Assembly (NCBI GenBank): GCA_964575975.1 | Contig: CAZNTU010000001.1 | Location: 62,001-126,000, forward strand | DNA length: 64,000 nt | Reading direction: 5' to 3' | Source: G963674505 sp964575975 | GTDB lineage: Bacteria; Desulfobacterota; Desulfobacteria; Desulfobacterales; SKZT01 | Shown here: one piece after another, positions 28,259 through 35,934 of the stretch | How positions within the stretch are numbered: the first letter of the stretch is position 1 | How the letters are laid out: every line of letters starts with the position of its first letter | Made by a program: the position numbers and the translations under genes | The notes under the pieces: model-generated | Databases searched by the model: none | What the model saw: only the letters and a program-made list of their open reading frames with translations | What the model was told of the DNA's origin: nothing

Positions 28259-29029
28259 TCAAAGAAAACCGGCGAGAAACTGCCGGCATCTTTCCGAATC
28301 CGGGTTCATGAAAACCTTTCCCGGGGGCCCCTGCTCTTCGATGACGCCCTTGTCGAGAAAAACGACGCTCGAAGACACGTCCCGAGCGAACGCCATTTCA
28401 TGAGTAACCACCAGCATGGTGCGTCCCTCCTTCGCGAGGTCCACCATGACCTTGAGCACCTCGCCCACCAACTCGGGGTCCAAAGCCGACGTGGGTTCGT
28501 CGAAAAGAAGCACCACCGGCTCCATAGCCAGCGCCCGCGCGATGGCCGCCCGTTGCTGCTGTCCCCCTGACAACTGCGACGGATAATAGTGGGAGCGGTT
28601 CGCGATCCCCACTTTCTCCAGGTAGGCCATCGCCTTTTCCTTCGCCTCGGCCTTGGGCTTTTTCAAAACATGGACAGGGGCTTCCACGATGTTTTCCAAA
28701 ACAGTCATGTGAGACCAAAGATTGAAATGCTGAAAAACCATGCCGAGCCTTGTCCGGATCTGATCGACCTGCTTCTGGCTTTCCGGCACGGTTTCCCCCC
28801 GGCGGCTCTTTTTAAGCCTGATCAATTCGTCGCCGATATAGATTTCGCCGGAGGTGGGCATCTCCAAAAGGTTGATGCAGCGAAGCAGCGTGCTTTTTCC
28901 AGACCCGCTGGAACCGATCAGGGAAATAACGTCGCCGACCTTCGCCGTCAACGAGATGCCTTTGAGAACTTCGAGCGAGCCGAAATTCTTGTGAAGATCC
29001 CGAATGGTGAGAGCGTTTTTTCTAGTCAT
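28259..29029 (-). CDS. polar amino acid ABC importer, ATP-binding protein (HisP-like)
   Basis: A 256-aa ATPase with Walker A GSSGSGKST, the signature LSGGQQQR, Walker B VLLFDEPTSALDP and the switch His in VTHEM. The insert LKKSRRGETVPESQKQ and overall length match the GlnQ/HisP group. It is the first gene of the importer operon, which diverges from the photolyase gene. Confidence 0.95.
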   Translation of the reverse strand: MTRKNALTIRDLHKNFGSLEVLKGISLTAKVGDVISLIGSSGSGKSTLLRCINLLEMPTSGEIYIGDELIRLKKSRRGETVPESQKQVDQIRTRLGMVFQHFNLWSHMTVLENIVEAPVHVLKKPKAEAKEKAMAYLEKVGIANRSHYYPSQLSGGQQQRAAIARALAMEPVVLLFDEPTSALDPELVGEVLKVMVDLAKEGRTMLVVTHEMAFARDVSSSVVFLDKGVIEEQGPPGKVFMNPDSERCRQFLAGFL

Positions 29030-29140
29030 AGCATGAAGGCCGTTTCAATTGTTTTGATTGTCGAAAAAAATATCGCATGCCACACTTTCGCGAATCGACG
29101 CGACGAATTAAAGTTTATTTCTTACTTAAAATAACTTTCA

Positions 29141-29159
29141 GCGTCAAGGAGTTTGACGC
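29141..29159. promoter_or_regulatory. inverted repeat in the importer/photolyase divergent region
   Basis: GCGTCAA and TTGACGC separated by five bases. On the minus strand the inner half supplies a TTGACG that sits 17 bases before TAAGAA, a possible promoter for the importer operon, so the repeat could be an operator over that promoter. No regulator gene is adjacent. Confidence 0.35.
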
Positions 29160-29239
29160 CAAAACTTTAAATCGGCCAAAATCGTTGCTGGCAACCGGGT
29201 CGAAGAATCAAGCTTCATTTCAATAAGGGAAAACGTGCC

Positions 29240-30631
29240 ATGATCAAAGGAAACATATTCGAAGGAAGGATTAGGAAACTCAACGGCCAAGAACCGGTCG
29301 ATGGAAAATTCGTCCTGTACTGGATGCAACAGTCGCAACGCGCGGAATACAACCATGCGCTGGAATACGCCATTGAACGAGCCAACGAAATGAAGCTGCC
29401 GGTGGTGGCGATATTCGGCCTGACCGCAAAATATCCGGAGGCCAACGTCCGCCACTACGCATTCATGACGGAAGGGCTCGGGGAAACCATCCAAGCTCTG
29501 GAAAAGCGAGGCGTCAAGCTGATCGTTCGCAAGGGAGAGCCGGCCGACAAAGCGCTGGAGGCAAGTCAACAGGCCGCTTTTCTGGTTTGCGACCGCGGAT
29601 ACACGAGACACCAAAAGAACTGGCGACAAAAAATCGCCCGAAACGCCCCCTGCCCTGCGGTTCAAATAGAAAGCGACGTGATCGTCCCTGTAGGCACAGT
29701 CTCCAACAAGGCCGAGTTCGCCGCAAGGACTATCCGGCCCAAAATCCATAGGCATCTCGAAAAATACTTGGCCCCGGTCCCCGAAATCGCCCTCGAACGG
29801 GACTCTTTGGATTTCAGGGATAATGGTATCGATTTGGAATCGGCAAGTTCGGTTCTCGAGCTTTTTAATATCGATCCCGAACCTGCGCCTGTCAGCCCCC
29901 TTTTCCACGGAGGGACATCGCACGCCAAAAAACGTTTCGAAACATTCGTTCGCGATGGCCTCGAACGATACGACAAAAACGGCAACCAACCCCAAACCGA
30001 CGATATTTCGCATATGAGCCACTACCTTCATTTCGGCCAGATTTCCCCTCTCTACCTGGCCTTGGAAATCAAAAAGTGCAAGGCGCCCGACGCCGCCAAG
30101 GAGGCCTACCTCGAACAACTGATCGTCAGGCGAGAGCTTGCCGCGAACTACGTGGAATACACGCCCGACTACGACAGGTTTGCCGCTCTTCCGGAATGGG
30201 CGCTTAAAACCTTGGAGGATCACAAAAAGGACGAACGTCCTGCCGTATATACCCGCAAACGAATGGAAAACGCCGAAACCAATGACGAATACTGGAACGC
30301 CGCCATGCGAGAAATGAAATGCACGGGCTTCATGCACAACTACATGCGCATGTACTGGGGAAAGAAAATCCTCGAGTGGTGCGGTACGCCCGAATACGCC
30401 TTCCGGACCGCCCTCTATCTGAACAACAAGTATTTTCTGGACGGTCGAGATCCCAACTCCTACGCCGGCGTGGCCTGGGTATTCGGGCTTCACGACCGTC
30501 CTTTCAAGGAAAGGGCCGTTTTCGGCAAGGTGCGCTACATGTCGGCATCCGGCCTGGAAAGAAAATTCGGCGTCCAAGCCTATATAAATAAGGTAGAGGA
30601 CCGAAGAAAGTCTATGAAGCAAGTCGCTTGA
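29240..30631 (+). CDS. phr: class II CPD photolyase
   Basis: A 463-aa flavoprotein that repairs cyclobutane pyrimidine dimers with light. The N-terminal photolyase domain starts VLYWMQQSQRAEYNHALEYA, the class II signature, and the C-terminal FAD domain contains MRMYWGKKILEW and LNNKYFLDGRDPNSYAGVAWVFGLHDRPF. It is monocistronic, divergent from the importer operon. It suggests that the organism, or its ancestors, saw light. Confidence 0.96.
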   Translation: MIKGNIFEGRIRKLNGQEPVDGKFVLYWMQQSQRAEYNHALEYAIERANEMKLPVVAIFGLTAKYPEANVRHYAFMTEGLGETIQALEKRGVKLIVRKGEPADKALEASQQAAFLVCDRGYTRHQKNWRQKIARNAPCPAVQIESDVIVPVGTVSNKAEFAARTIRPKIHRHLEKYLAPVPEIALERDSLDFRDNGIDLESASSVLELFNIDPEPAPVSPLFHGGTSHAKKRFETFVRDGLERYDKNGNQPQTDDISHMSHYLHFGQISPLYLALEIKKCKAPDAAKEAYLEQLIVRRELAANYVEYTPDYDRFAALPEWALKTLEDHKKDERPAVYTRKRMENAETNDEYWNAAMREMKCTGFMHNYMRMYWGKKILEWCGTPEYAFRTALYLNNKYFLDGRDPNSYAGVAWVFGLHDRPFKERAVFGKVRYMSASGLERKFGVQAYINKVEDRRKSMKQVA

Positions 30632-30836
30632 CTTTGGCGATGGACGGTTCAACCTTGGATTTTGGAATTCAAACCGATGCAAGTATTCTTTACACGACTT
30701 GCATTTTATTATACCCTGTCCCGAATTCCGGCTTGGTCTTAAACTTCGGCATATGCGAGACCTTCGAGGTTAAGAAACCCTGGAAATCCTGCAACGCTGC
30801 CGGAGGTCTCTCTAAAAGCACAGGAGCGAATCAAAA

Positions 30837-31502
30837 ATGGAACATTTAAACGAAATAGCTTCGATAATCGCATTGACAATGGGCGCCGCGTGGGCCAGCG
30901 GGATCAATCTCTACGCGGCCATCCTGGTTTTGGGCCTTCTGGGTGCGACGGGCAACATCGATCTTCCGCCGACACTTCACATTCTTACGGACCCGCTGGT
31001 GCTTGGCGCCGCCGGAATCATGTACGCAATGGAATTTTTCGCGGACAAAACGCCGGGGGTGGACACCGGTTGGGACGCGATTCACACGTTCGTCCGCATT
31101 CCCGCAGGGGCTTTGCTGGCGGCGGGGGCGGTCGGCGAGGTCAATCCGCCCGTGGCATTGGCTGCGGCAATCCTCGGGGGAGGCATGGCCGCAGGCGCCC
31201 ACGCGATGAAAGCAGGCACCCGAGTCATGATCAACGCCTCGCCGGAACCGTTCTCCAATATCGGCGTCTCCCTTATCGAAGACGTCGCCGTCGTTGCCGG
31301 TTTATGGACAGCACTGCAACACCCTTGGTTTTTCATCGTCCTGCTAATCGCCTTCGTTCTGTTTCTGTTCTGGGCCCTCCCGAAGATTTGGAAAGCCATT
31401 AAGACAGTGTTCTCCAAGCTCGCGAGATTTTTCAAAAAACAAAAAGACGCGGCCGAACCGTCGCGTCTCGTGGCCGACTCGAAACAACTCGAAGGACGGT
31501 AA
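30837..31502 (+). CDS. DUF4126 membrane protein
   Basis: A 221-aa protein with the DUF4126 pattern: ALTMGAAWASGINLYAAILVLGLLG at the start, then small-residue-rich membrane segments (AAAILGGGMAAGAHAMKAGTR) and a hydrophobic stretch near 160-180. The tail is Lys-rich and likely cytoplasmic. Function is unknown. It precedes the O-methyltransferase gene by 41 bases. Confidence 0.85.
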   Translation: MEHLNEIASIIALTMGAAWASGINLYAAILVLGLLGATGNIDLPPTLHILTDPLVLGAAGIMYAMEFFADKTPGVDTGWDAIHTFVRIPAGALLAAGAVGEVNPPVALAAAILGGGMAAGAHAMKAGTRVMINASPEPFSNIGVSLIEDVAVVAGLWTALQHPWFFIVLLIAFVLFLFWALPKIWKAIKTVFSKLARFFKKQKDAAEPSRLVADSKQLEGR

Positions 31503-31543
31503 CAAACACGATCCTATATACCAAGATAGGTGAAGGTGATCGC

Positions 31544-32158
31544 ATGTCCCAGATGATACAGGAACCCCAACGATATTTCCGGCAGTTCGTTCCCAAACGC
31601 GACGATCTGCTGGAAAAAATGGAGGCGGAAGCCGCCCGGGAAGAAATACCGATCATCGGTCCAGTCGCGGCGGAGCTTCTTTACATTTTGGCCAGGACGT
31701 CAGGGGCGAAATCGATTCTTGAACTGGGAACGGCTGTGGGATATTCGGGCATATATCTGGCCAGAGCGGCTGCGGAAAACGGAGGTCGGCTGACGACTCT
31801 GGAATGGAGTTCTCAAATGGCCTCCAGAGCCCGCGAAAATTTCGAAAAAGCCGGCGTTTCCGAATCCGTGGAAATTCTCGAGGGCGATGCTCTGCAACAA
31901 CTCGAAAATCTCCGGGGACCTTTTGATTTCATGTTTCTCGACATAGACAAGGAATACTACATCGACGCCATCCCCTTGCTGCATTCGCGCGCGAAAAAAG
32001 GCGGCCTCCTTGTGGCGGACAACACGGGTTTCAAGGATTCCGAGCCGTTCAACCGCGCCATTGCGGAAAGCGACCGATGGAGATGCGTTCACCTGTTTTC
32101 GTTCATGCCCGGCCATTCGCCGGAAAACGACGGACTTTGTCTCGCGCTCGCTTTGTAG
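31544..32158 (+). CDS. class I O-methyltransferase (COMT-like)
   Basis: A 204-aa SAM-dependent methyltransferase of the small catechol/caffeoyl-CoA type. The SAM motif is LELGTAVGYSGIYLA, an acidic residue follows in TTLEWS, and the metal-binding part reads FLDIDKEYY and VADNTGF. The acceptor substrate is unknown. A GGTGA ribosome site precedes the ATG. Confidence 0.9.
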   Translation: MSQMIQEPQRYFRQFVPKRDDLLEKMEAEAAREEIPIIGPVAAELLYILARTSGAKSILELGTAVGYSGIYLARAAAENGGRLTTLEWSSQMASRARENFEKAGVSESVEILEGDALQQLENLRGPFDFMFLDIDKEYYIDAIPLLHSRAKKGGLLVADNTGFKDSEPFNRAIAESDRWRCVHLFSFMPGHSPENDGLCLALAL

Positions 32159-32231
32159 CTGTTTTAACCCCGGATTGCCTTTACCCGGTACAACGATATT
32201 TTGAATGCGAATCTACTTTAAAGGAGGATGT

Positions 32232-33845
32232 ATGAGAAGCGCAGTTGTCCTTTCGACTGTTTTTGCGATTTTGATCGGAGGCTCGTCGGCCTGGTGCGAG
32301 CAAGCGCCCGTCAGCGAGGCTACCCAGGAATGCCTCGGATGCCACGAATCGATTCATCCCGGCATTGTCCAAGACTGGAAAAAGAGCCGCCACGCGGCCA
32401 CGACCCCGAAGAAAGCCATGGCTGAAAAAGGTCCGTCCCTGAAGGTCTCCAGCGAAAAGCCGCCCGCCGAATATCTGAACACGTCCGTGGGATGCGCGGA
32501 GTGCCATAACATGAGACCAGAAGCCCACAAGGACTCGTTCGACCACAACGACTACAAGGTCCATACGGTGGTCACTCCCGACGACTGCGCCGCCTGCCAT
32601 CGGGAAGAGGTCGAGCAATATTCCCAAAACATCATGTCCTTCGCCTTCAAAAACCTCGACGAAAACCTGCTGTACCAGGATTTGCAGCATAGCATCCTGG
32701 GAACTCCCGTCATGAAAAACGGGGAGATTGTCTTGGAACAAGCGTCGGACGAAACCCGTGAGGAAGCCTGCTATTACTGCCACGGAACTAAAATAGAAGT
32801 CGGAGAGGCCCAAACGCGCGAGACTTCCATGGGCGAAATGGATTTTCCGGTCCTGACCGGATGGCCGAACCAGGGAGTCGGACGGGTGAATCCCGACGGC
32901 AGCCGAGGATCTTGCGCCGCCTGCCACGCCCGCCACGGCTTTTCCATGGAAATGGCCCGCAAACCGGACACGTGCAAGGAATGCCATATCGGTCCCGATG
33001 TTCCCGCCTACAAGGTCTACTCTTCCAGCAAGCACGGAAACATCTATTCCTCCATCCATGAAAAATGGGATTTTTCGACGACCCCCTGGACCGTCGGAAA
33101 GGATTTCCAGGCCCCGACTTGCGGCGCTTGCCATATTAGCCTTCTCGTCAATACCGACGGAGAAGTTGTCGCCGAAAGGACCCATCGCATGAACGACCGC
33201 ATCTCGTGGAGAATTTTCGGCCTGATCTACGCCCATCCCCACCCGAAAGATCCCGATACGACAAAAATCAGAAACAAGGGCAACTATCCGCTTCCGACGG
33301 ATTTCGACGGCGGTTTCGCGTCGGAATTTCTCATCGACAAGGACGAAATCCAAAAGAGAAACGCAGCGATGCAAAGCATATGCTTGTCCTGCCATTCCGG
33401 CGGATGGGTCGAACGCCACTGGGCGCGGTTTGAAAAAACCATCGAGGAAACCAATGCCAAGACCCTCGCCGCCACGCAAATCATGAACGAAATCTGGAAC
33501 GGCGGCTACGCGAAAGGTCCATCCGTAGGCAAGAGTCCCTGGGACGAGGCCATTGAGAAAAAATGGAGCGACGTGTGGCTGTTTTTCGCCAACACGACCC
33601 GGTTCGCATCCGCGATGGCGGGCGGAGGCGATTACGGAGTCTACGCCGATGGTCGCTATCATATAAACGAAAGAATAGCGACTCTCAAAGATTGGCTCGA
33701 TCTTCGCAGAAGCGTGTCGGGAAAATTCTCGACGGTTCCGCCAAACCCGAAAAGCCAATCCCTCGAACTCTCCCCGGAGGAACAAACTCCGGCCGCACAG
33801 GAAAAATCGCTCGGCATAAAAAACGGCTCGGAAAGTCATGAATAA
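32232..33845 (+). CDS. octaheme c-type cytochrome, hydroxylamine oxidoreductase-like
   Basis: A 537-aa exported protein with a signal peptide (cleavage probably near SSAWCEQ). Eight CxxCH haem sites are visible (first Cys at about 34, 88, 119, 180, 228, 248, 297 and 384). Spacing and overall size fit the HAO/octaheme family, not NrfA, and no CxxCK site is present. After the last haem a segment ending GGGDYGVYADGRYH resembles, from memory, the HAO region with the tyrosine cross-linked to haem P460. A reductive or detoxifying role with nitrogen oxides or hydroxylamine is inferred. The ATG at 32232 has AAAGGAGG upstream. No cytochrome partner lies nearby. Confidence 0.85.
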   Translation: MRSAVVLSTVFAILIGGSSAWCEQAPVSEATQECLGCHESIHPGIVQDWKKSRHAATTPKKAMAEKGPSLKVSSEKPPAEYLNTSVGCAECHNMRPEAHKDSFDHNDYKVHTVVTPDDCAACHREEVEQYSQNIMSFAFKNLDENLLYQDLQHSILGTPVMKNGEIVLEQASDETREEACYYCHGTKIEVGEAQTRETSMGEMDFPVLTGWPNQGVGRVNPDGSRGSCAACHARHGFSMEMARKPDTCKECHIGPDVPAYKVYSSSKHGNIYSSIHEKWDFSTTPWTVGKDFQAPTCGACHISLLVNTDGEVVAERTHRMNDRISWRIFGLIYAHPHPKDPDTTKIRNKGNYPLPTDFDGGFASEFLIDKDEIQKRNAAMQSICLSCHSGGWVERHWARFEKTIEETNAKTLAATQIMNEIWNGGYAKGPSVGKSPWDEAIEKKWSDVWLFFANTTRFASAMAGGGDYGVYADGRYHINERIATLKDWLDLRRSVSGKFSTVPPNPKSQSLELSPEEQTPAAQEKSLGIKNGSESHE

Positions 33846-34431
33846 CGAAAGATTAGAAAAGCAGCTCGGTTTCATCCTCGAAATCGACAAGTTAAAAAGA
33901 GTAGAGCGTCAGACCCTTTTGACCGACGGTTCCAGGCTGGAAAATTCGGCGGAGCATTCTTGGAACATCGCCTTGATGGCCCTTGTTCTGTCCGAATACG
34001 CGGCCGAGGCGGCCATCGATTTCTGCCGGGTCGTGAAAATGCTTCTGGTTCACGACTTGGTAGAGATCGACGCGGGAGACACTTACTGCTACGACGAAAA
34101 AAAGATCGTCGATCAGGCCGAGCGCGAAGAAAAGGCCGCAGACCGTATATTTGGCATGCTTCCCGAGGATCAGGCGACCGAGTTCCGGCAGCTTTGGGAC
34201 GAATTCGAAACAAAGGAGACTGCCGAATCCCGTTTCGCGAACGCCGTCGACAGCATGCATCCGGTTCTTCACAATTACCTGACCGACGGCAAAATTTGGC
34301 GCCAAAACAAAATCCGCGCTCGCCAGGTAATAACACGAACGGGCCATATCAAAGATACCGCGCCGGTTTTGTGGAAACACGTCGCGGAAATTGTCCGGAA
34401 TGCCTCCCAAAAAGGCATGCTGAAGGAATAG
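33838..34431 (+). CDS. HD-domain hydrolase (YfbR/HDDC2-like)
   Basis: A 197-aa protein with the HD metal site: SAEHSWNIALMAL supplies the first His, and LLVHDLVEIDAGDTY contains the HD pair. It resembles 5'-deoxynucleotidases of the YfbR/HDDC2 group, so a nucleotide phosphatase role is likely. The ATG overlaps the end of the cytochrome gene by 8 bases, so the two are co-translated even though no shared function is evident. Confidence 0.9.
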   Translation: MNNERLEKQLGFILEIDKLKRVERQTLLTDGSRLENSAEHSWNIALMALVLSEYAAEAAIDFCRVVKMLLVHDLVEIDAGDTYCYDEKKIVDQAEREEKAADRIFGMLPEDQATEFRQLWDEFETKETAESRFANAVDSMHPVLHNYLTDGKIWRQNKIRARQVITRTGHIKDTAPVLWKHVAEIVRNASQKGMLKE

Positions 34432-34441
34432 CGGTCGTTCG

Positions 34442-35128
34442 GTGGAAAATTCGATCATCGAGGCGGAGGACCTCTCCCGAATTTATGCTATGGATTCCAT
34501 CGACGTGGTGGGGGTGAGCGGCGTACGCCTGAGAGTCCAAAAGGGCGAAGTCGTGGTTTTAAAAGGCGAAAGCGGCTCCGGCAAGAGCACCCTCCTTTCT
34601 CTCTTGGCCGGCCTGGACCGACCGACATCCGGGAAATTGAAAGTGGCGGGTCGCGATTTGAAAAACTCGTCCGAAGCAATGCTGACCATATTCAGAAGAG
34701 AGGTGGTGGGAATAATATTCCAGCATTTCAACCTCCTCCCGACCTTGACCGTTCTGGAAAACGTCATGCTTCCCGGGCTGCTGGCAGGGCGGAATCGCGC
34801 ATTCGTAAAGGAAAAGGCGATAGGACTGGTAGAATGGCTGGGCCTCGTCGACAGAAGAGGCCATTACCCCGCGCAGCTGTCCGGAGGCGAAATGCAACGG
34901 ACCGCCATCGCCAGAGCGCTGATCAACGACCCGATCATAATACTCGCCGACGAACCCACGGGCAATCTCGACAGCCGAAACAGCGAAAAGGTCGTCGAGC
35001 TTCTGGAGGAAATAACCGCGAAGGGCAAAAGAACGCTCGTGGTCGCAACTCACAGTATGATCGCAGACCACATGGCCGCGACGCAAATATTTTTAAAGGA
35101 CGGAGCGCTGGTACGTGCAGGCTCGTAA
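34442..35128 (+). CDS. LolD/MacB-type ABC transporter ATPase
   Basis: A 228-aa ATPase with Walker A GESGSGKST, Q-loop FQHFNLLPTLTVLENV, signature LSGGEMQR, Walker B IILADEPTGNLDSRN and His in ATHSM. It belongs to the LolD/MacB/FtsE-like group that works with four-TM permeases. No such permease lies nearby, which is unusual; its partner must be elsewhere or lost. The start is GTG, 10 bases after the HD gene. Confidence 0.92.
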   Translation: MENSIIEAEDLSRIYAMDSIDVVGVSGVRLRVQKGEVVVLKGESGSGKSTLLSLLAGLDRPTSGKLKVAGRDLKNSSEAMLTIFRREVVGIIFQHFNLLPTLTVLENVMLPGLLAGRNRAFVKEKAIGLVEWLGLVDRRGHYPAQLSGGEMQRTAIARALINDPIIILADEPTGNLDSRNSEKVVELLEEITAKGKRTLVVATHSMIADHMAATQIFLKDGALVRAGS

Positions 35129-35149
35129 CAGAACACTTTCAAGCAGAAG

Positions 35150-35202
35150 TAGCGGGATTGTTCTTCGGTCAGGTCGCTCTGGTATGTTTTAAATGAAATC
35201 AT
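35150..35202 (-). mobile_element. possible transposase 5'-end scar
   Basis: On the minus strand a GGAGG site precedes an ATG at 35202 whose first codons read MISFKTYQSDLTEEQ. This resembles the opening of IS5-like transposases (xYPSDLTDEQW). After about 15 codons the resemblance stops and the frame runs into the ATPase gene. Only a short fragment is left, so this is tentative. Confidence 0.25.
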
Positions 35203-35317
35203 GATGGAAACCTCCTCGACATACGGTGAACACTGGCTCCGATTTGTCAAAGAATGGTGCCGACCGCTATTTTTCAAACAGGCTCGTAGAACACATACGT
35301 CGCCGGGTCGATATCGG

Positions 35318-35701
35318 ATGCCGGTTATGTTTTGGATTTCTATCGCTTGTGCATTTCTCAACGTCCATTGCGGGGTAACGAAAGATGACTTTCCCCGCAT
35401 ACTTTTGGGTAAGTGGACAACCGAATCGGAGCGATACCAGGACCGGTATATTGAATTCAGTCGTGAGATGATAGTTTTCGGAACAGGCTTCGACTCGCCG
35501 AACATCTATATTATTCGCAAGGTTGATCAAAAACGAAACGGGCCTGAAAACGAATACACGTTTTCGTGCATCGATACGGACAATACAGAATTTGTTTTCA
35601 TTTTCCATGTTAAGAGTGGCGGCGGCGATTTGAGCTTGAGACTCAACAACCCACGCGAAGTTATCTGGCACAAGTTTATCGAAACGGACGAATCGATATG
35701 A
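35318..35701 (+). CDS. conserved-looking hypothetical protein, probably exported
   Basis: A 127-aa protein from the ATG at 35318, with a short hydrophobic start (MPVMFWISIACAFLNVHC) and a body of mainly beta character: LLGKWTTESERYQDRYIEF, then FGTGFDSPNIYIIRKV and FIFHVKSGGGDLSLRLNN. The Cys at 18 could be lipidated, though the preceding residues are a poor lipobox. I do not recognise the function. An in-frame ATG further upstream (35201) would extend it but lacks support. Confidence 0.55.
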   Translation: MPVMFWISIACAFLNVHCGVTKDDFPRILLGKWTTESERYQDRYIEFSREMIVFGTGFDSPNIYIIRKVDQKRNGPENEYTFSCIDTDNTEFVFIFHVKSGGGDLSLRLNNPREVIWHKFIETDESI

Positions 35702-35855
35702 GTGACTCCGTAATATAGGGACAAGCTTCGTTTTCTTCTTTTTCCGCGACTTTGCGTCTCTGCGCTATAGTATTTTTTCCGACAAATACGCTATACGGCC
35801 AGAAGCTCTCGTGCGGAGGCCTTTTCTTTGCATCATCGGCGGCGACAAAGGCTCT

Positions 35856-35878
35856 GGGCGCGGGCGGCATCCGCGCCC
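35856..35878. repeat. GC-rich hairpin between small genes
   Basis: GGGCGCGG and CCGCGCCC with a seven-base loop. It lies within a gene-free stretch (35702-35934) that also carries an inverted pair GTCTCTGCGC (35754-35763) and GCGCAGAGAC (35910-35919). Confidence 0.6.
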
Positions 35879-35934
35879 GGAGGAGGCCGTAGCGCCATCG
35901 CGGAGGCGTGCGCAGAGACACGCCGGGGTTAATC

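Noticed and set aside
32181..33890. Open frame of 569 codons on the minus strand opposite the cytochrome gene
   Set aside because: The plus strand has eight CxxCH motifs and a signal peptide; the opposite frame is its shadow.
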